64,000 nucleotides of DNA, from contig NC_056034.1 in the NCBI RefSeq assembly GCF_004379255.2, forward strand, positions 6,326,501 through 6,390,500. Reading direction: 5' to 3'. The position numbers and the translations under genes are program-made. Below are positions 59,401 to 64,000 of the stretch, piece by piece; the first letter of the stretch is position 1; each line of letters begins with the position of its first letter. Source of the DNA: Salvia splendens (lineage: Eukaryota; Streptophyta; Magnoliopsida; Lamiales; Lamiaceae). The notes beneath the pieces are model-generated. The model did no database searches and was not told the origin of the DNA. It was given only the letters and a program-made list of their open reading frames with translations.

Positions 59401-60035
59401 ATACAAATTCAACCTCTATTTAACTCTAACCAAATTGGTACAGTTTCACATAACGGCTTTTGAAGCAAATCAGAAGCGAGTCCAATCAAATGTTTTCTGT
59501 CAATGCACATCCCCATACACAGAAGTACGAAGAAAATGCTGGGGAGACCCAACGGCTAACTACAGAGTGCAACTGTCTCAACGTAGGAAAATTGTTCTTT
59601 TGTATCATGTATCATTTCATATCATTCAAGACCAAAAGGAATAAAAGCAAATATATACATCGTTCTGACAATTAAAAAGAGAGATTATCAAACTACAAAT
59701 ACTAATGAACATAAAAGAGATACCAACAGAATCTGACTCTGTGAACAAAGAGTTAAAATCAAATGTGAAGAAGAAGATGGTAGACCTGTTGCAACTGCCT
59801 TGGAGAGTTTATCAGAGCATAGTTTTAGGTTCCGCTTCGACAATGCGAGGGATTTGTTGTATTCCATTCTGCGCTTCTGCTCCGGCGAAATGGACACCGT
59901 CGACTTGGAGGAAGCGGCGGCGCCGTCGTCCTTGAGTGAGGAAAATGGGCTGAGTGGAGGCGAAGAGGCTCTCTTGAGGCGTTTCGGCGCCGGTTGCTGG
60001 AAGAAGTCGATTAGGGTTTTGGCAGGGGCCGCCAT
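56413..60035 (-). CDS. UNG: Uracil-DNA glycosylase
   Basis: Seven exons give 314 residues: 59786-60035, 58972-59189, 58585-58743, 57766-57796 (31 nt), 57362-57497, 56701-56784 and 56413-56479. The enzyme removes uracil from DNA as the first step of base-excision repair. Visible motifs: the water-activating loop [20 protein letters not shown], with its Asp at an exon border; [26 protein letters not shown]; and the DNA-intercalating HPSGLS loop. The N-terminus [20 protein letters not shown] contains a PIP-box-like TLIDFF (PCNA binding) and a basic stretch suitable for nuclear import. The last residues are [10 protein letters not shown] chose the Met at 60035 by this family N-terminus. The same frame is open for 45 more codons into a transposon fragment (see 60100-60491). 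A poly-G run in an intron (about 57596-57609) may trouble assembly. Confidence 0.93.
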
Positions 60036-60099
60036 CGTGGTGGAGATTTCTGAATCCGTTTGCAGGGTGGCGGGAATTCTGGTTTTCTGCCGTCGGGCC

Positions 60100-60491
60100 G
60101 CTTTTTCTGTCCGACGTTGAATAGGCCTGGGGATCTGCTTCACCGCGGCCTCCTCCTCCTCGTGTTGCATTTCGGCTAAGTAATCCGTCGTTGCGTCATT
60201 AACGGCATCGAATAAGACTCAAGTCAAAGTCCGACTAACGCCCTCCGAGGTATTTCAGTCGTCGTCGTGATTCATTTTTGTTTGTGAGAGATGATCAGAA
60301 TATCCGTATGAAAAGTGAGAGATGAGAGAAATGTTCGTATGAAAAATAGAATGAGAAACGAGGTTTAAATAGACAAAAATTCGGGAAAAAAAAATTAAAA
60401 CGCGTTGCATCGTCCGCGTCATCCACAGTGGGCGGACGATAGCGCGCCCGAGGCATCGGGCGGCCTATCGTCCGCCCCATCGCGGATGCCC
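60100..60491 (-). mobile_element. Truncated PIF/Harbinger 5' end directly upstream of UNG
   Basis: The right end GCGGATGCCC (to 60491) is followed by TTA and matches the terminal repeat of the MITE at 38661-39004. Inside, the minus strand has the same layout as the element at 52.3-52.9 kb: GCGGACGAT repeats, a TTTAAATAG/CTATTTAAA TATA-like box (60364-60372), then an ATG with MNHDDD. Next comes AEMQHEEEEAAVKQIPRPIQ, which matches the start of the Harbinger transposase (AECLAQLQ...HRPIRRRR). The similarity stops at about 60100-60115 and UNG leader sequence follows. The other transposon end is missing. Confidence 0.75.
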
Positions 60492-61254
60492 TTATAAATT
60501 CTTCAATTTGTTTTAGCGGTCACGGATTTATCAAATTTATCCAAAATTGCGCCAAATCAAAGCCATCATTAAATTAAATTTAAAAAAATAATTACTCCAT
60601 TGGTTTCACAATAAAAGTCACATTTTGTCATTTCAGTCCGTTCCACAATAAGTCACATTTTATTATATATCTCACGTTCCACTAACTCACTTCACTCGCA
60701 TTCTATTATATTTCATGAACCAAACACACTATATACTTAATCCTGATATACTATCTTGCAAACCGAACACCCGGTAATATAAAAAATGACAATTCCAGTA
60801 TTGTGTCATGGTTGCCGAACAAGCACGCCTAACCTTCATCCATAGTCATCATTGGTTTTAAATAAAAGTATCCCACCTTAGTTACATCCATACCATGCTT
60901 TTGAATAACGTAGTCGACCTTGGATTAGTATACTAGTATTAGCAAAAAATGGTTAACCGACAATTTTGGACATCACCATCAAAATGGGGCAAAAAATGAC
61001 CAAAATGGTTAAACGGTTAAACCACACACTCTTTAACAATTTGCATAGTATCGTATCGACTTGTTCTATATCACAGGACCCAACATTTATAACCGAGTTA
61101 GCATATTAACTTCATGGAGAGAAGAAAAAAATGAAAATGAAGCAAGTAGATTAGTCAAAGAGGTAGTTACAAACAAGCTGCAGGATTCAAGATTCACAAC
61201 TATTTCAACTATTTTAGCACACCCCCAAAATTTCCAGCCGCCCGCCCGCCCGTG
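60492..61254. other. Intergenic region upstream of UNG and downstream of the thioredoxin/AlgH gene
   Basis: No gene. A one-sided Stowaway-like fragment (ACTCCATTGGTTTCACAATA, near 60595) is present. The last 100 bases are probably the 3' UTR of the next gene. A CCCGCC run lies at about 61240-61252. Confidence 0.45.
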
Positions 61255-64000
61255 TTAAAGCCATGGCCACTCTAACTGTTCTACATCGCCTTTGCTTACA
61301 TTCCAAGCACCTTGAGCAATCTCAGTAAACAGTTGTTCCCAACCCCAGCTAGAATATCCCAGAAAGAACCAGAAATCACCAACAGATTGGTTTCCACCTC
61401 TTATATCTTCAACTAGGCTAGGCGTCGCCACCTGATCCATCAAGTACACGTTTGGCATGACTTCCACAGATCGGCCTTCAATAAATTTGTGTGTTAGCGC
61501 AGAAAGAGGCATCCCGCGCATCATGACAGGTCCCCCAAAAGAAAGGGGCGCCTCCTTTAGATATTCAAAGCTTCCTTCTCCAAGCTCTTCAAGAGAGTCC
61601 CAACTAATATGTTTGTTAATTATCAGACCACGAAACCCAGTTCTTTCGTCCACTTTCACTATTAGAATCTTTGATTCGTCGAAGGGGTGAACGTCCAGAA
61701 GCTTTTCCGTTGCTCTCAGAACACAACCAACAGACAACTCAGGCTTTTCCTGCAATTTAGAGGGTAGCTGAGCATCAATTTTGTATTTGACAGCAGCATT
61801 CTGCACTAGATCTCTGACTAGAACTTCATGGTGCAAGCTCCTAGTCTCTAGTTCCTCTTTAACAGACTTGTGGTCCTGTAGAAAATCTAACCCAGGAAAG
61901 GGTTATTAAAATTATATTTAGATTGACTCAATAGTTCATATGAACCTGAGGATACAAGTGGAGTAGAAAAATAAGCAGATACTTGGTCCATGTAAAGGAA
62001 CACGAGAAAGTACCATTACACAATTACCTTGATTCGTGATAAGGTCCATTACATGGCTTCCATGAGCAGCCAGAAACTTGATTATATCAGATACTATACT
62101 ATCTCCTTCATAAGATACAGTCTCATTCTTCCTTCCAGCCGGGAATAACAGTAAAAGTGGATAAACTTCCCTCTGCAAATTTACACATATCAGGTGCACA
62201 GACCAGAAACAATTAAATATGTTTTAGAAAAAAATTGCAAAAGCAGAGTTAAAAAGGGTAATAAGGCTTTTAACATTTAACTCTCAATTTTTTTAGAGAC
62301 CAAGACTGATCATGATTATGCTTATGCAGAAACCTAGACATTTGTCATACATGACAAATATTCATTATATTTTGTCGAGGCATGACTAAGTACCCTTTCT
62401 ACCTCCCATACATAACTGTGCACCATGAACATTTATTCAACAATTTCAAGCAACGTTACAGGTTTTAGTACTGCAAGTTAATCTACAGTTGCTACGAAAT
62501 GTTTAGTTTTGATAAGGATGGGATCATGGGGACCCATATTACCATCCCACAATAAAAGGCAGCAAGATGTACTGGATAGACACCCAACACACATACATCT
62601 GTAATCCTGTAACTCGCACCTGCAGTATTGGTCTAATGATGAAGCCACAATCATTCCGCGTGCAATCCATCATATAGATAAGTGGAAGCTTTAAAACCAC
62701 ATCATGAGTGTGTTCTGCAACAATTCTAAGCCATTGATCAGAATCAGAACATATAGAAGAATCAAGACTACCACTTCCGAGTAGATTATGTGCAAACAAC
62801 TTTAGTTTAGACGAGAACTTATATGCACATAAAAACATTATAGAAAGGTACAACAAATCCAAAGTGGAAATGAAAGTAAGCACATCATTGAGCTGAGCAA
62901 CAACCACATAGGTTCACATCCAAGTATTTGGTGCACTCAAAGCAGTGTATTATTTTTCCATTTAAAATTCAATGACGGTAAATGAATAAAAGATTTTCCA
63001 AGGCATGTAAGCAAAGGAGGTGGTGGATTGTTACCATTCCAAAATAAGGGCAGGGAATAATCTAAATTCACACCACCTTGTGCAACACAATGATAAGAGG
63101 CACAGTGACTTGATGTCATCCTCATGGACCGTTAAGAACTAAGATTTTTTGACAAAGGAAACATCACCATGCAAAAAAAACAAACGTATAAGAGAATTGA
63201 ATTCAAACAAAGAGAAGAAAAACTGAAACAAATCTTCATGGACAGATTGAGGAATATCAGATCACAGGCATAAATATGAACTTCTCACCTGCCTCCAGTA
63301 CCGACTTAACCTTCCTTCTATTTGTCTTCATATAAGCATAACTCTTAACAGATTTGTACACTTCCCGAACAACAAATTCCATCCTCTGACAGAACCCACA
63401 CCAATTATTGCTGAAAAGAACTAATACATTCCTATCCCAAGGACTGGCAGAATTCCTGGGATCAGAATTATTACCGAGAACCAATTCAGAGAAAGTATGG
63501 GTTGTAACAAGGGGAATGGAATCTGTTTCATGAAAATCCTGATTAACAAAAGGCGGTCTTTGAGCACCTCTCGGGCTAGGAACTGTATCAGATGATTGCC
63601 GATGTGGATGAAGCTTTCCGGCTAGGAAATCATTAACAAATAAAGATAGAACAGAATAGCTCAAAACCGATTGGTCATCTAAGAGATAGTGGTTCTCGGA
63701 AATTGGGTCAACTATGACAACTGATGGAACCTTTAATCCTCCAGTTAGAGTTTCAAGCAATCTGTATTGGCCGTCCAAAAAGAAAAAGGAAATATTAAAT
63801 TTGGTGTTCTGTTCATTGTCCTCCATTCCAGAGTGGGCTGTCTCCCCAACATTCCAGCCTTGAGCACGACCAGCTGTGATACTTAAACTATCATCGCCTT
63901 GATCAGGTTCTACAGATGACAAGATATTACCATTATCATCTTCTTTGCCTTCTGACACTATATATTCAACATCAGAAGGACTGAATACCTCATTAGGCTT
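61255..64000 (-). CDS. Thioredoxin-like / AlgH (UPF0301, DUF179) fusion protein, 5' part outside the window
   Basis: Four exons seen: 63289-64000 (continues beyond the edge), 62620-62714, 62028-62172 and 61255-61886, with matching phases. The first holds VLVLFSNNWCGFCQRMEFVV, a thioredoxin-like CxxC (CGFC). The next has PLIYMMDCTRNDCGF and the third YPLLLLFPAGRKNE, both typical of a further thioredoxin-like domain. The last exon encodes an AlgH/UPF0301 domain with GCVLRATEKLLDVHPFDESK, GLIINKHISWDSL, SFGGPVM and FFLGYSSWGWEQLFTEIAQG, ending QLEWPWL. AlgH-type domains occur in bacteria and plastid-bearing eukaryotes; their biochemical role is unsettled. The acceptor at 61886 was preferred over one at 61871 because the latter meets a stop. 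Compare At3g19780 (from memory). The N-terminus and localisation signal are not visible. Confidence 0.85.

Overview
This window is nuclear DNA of a flowering plant, almost certainly a core eudicot. The protein genes have plant-only architectures and GT-AG introns, and the AT-rich spacers are packed with plant transposon families (TRIM, Pack-MULE, PIF/Harbinger, hAT, Stowaway-like MITEs). The repeat style suggests an asterid such as a Lamiales species, but that is only an impression. All exon boundaries below come from reading splice sites by eye against remembered family sequences.

Host genes in order: a WBP2/GRAM-like protein (3334-5457, minus); a G-type lectin receptor kinase (6131-8527, minus); an SMP-C2 lipid-transfer protein of NTMC2T5 type (9728-13629, minus); the AP-5 beta-1 subunit (30721-37256, plus); a PUB62-like U-box protein (39620-44059, plus); a BTB/POZ-NPH3 protein (44487-47663, minus), convergent with the U-box gene; uracil-DNA glycosylase (56413-60035, minus); and the C-terminal part of a thioredoxin-like/AlgH fusion protein that runs off the right edge (61255-64000, minus). 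For every complete spliced gene the exons add up to an open reading frame with a family-typical start and stop. From memory, the NTMC2T5, NPH3, AP5B1 and thioredoxin/AlgH genes have counterparts close together on Arabidopsis chromosome 3, so the gene order is probably ancestral and the mobile DNA was added later.

Mobile DNA. 1-2.1 kb: hAT ends, an internally deleted hAT element and MITEs. 14.3-15.4 kb: a PIF/Harbinger element with a transposase stub. 15.9-17.1 kb: a Pack-MULE carrying an EDR1-like kinase N-terminus. 18.5-19.4 kb: a tandem TRIM retrotransposon (three LTRs). 20.2-20.7 kb: a MULE-type MITE. 21.7-26.3 kb: a solo LTR containing a perfect-hairpin MITE and a hAT element with a broken transposase. 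26.3-27.7 kb: a probable Copia LTR. 28.4-30.2 kb: a foldback element filled with an AATGATA-type minisatellite. 33.0-35.0 kb: a small gag-bearing LTR element inside an AP5B1 intron. 38.7-39.0 kb: a Harbinger MITE. 44.95-45.5 kb: a hAT MITE inside the NPH3 intron. 51.05-52.9 kb: a Harbinger element with a decayed transposase. 52.9-56.1 kb: a second Pack-MULE with a captured PPR fragment and a nested Harbinger element that carries only the Myb-like ORF1. 60.1-60.5 kb: a truncated Harbinger end sitting directly upstream of the UNG start codon.

Most of these have target-site duplications readable in the sequence: 9 bp for the MULEs, 8 bp for the hATs, TTA/TAA for Harbinger and 5 bp for the LTR elements. 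I found no wholly new molecular system. The most interesting points are the transposon-derived 5' region of UNG, the two gene-capturing MULEs, the separated halves of a Harbinger system lying side by side, and repeated tandem duplications across hAT-host junctions.
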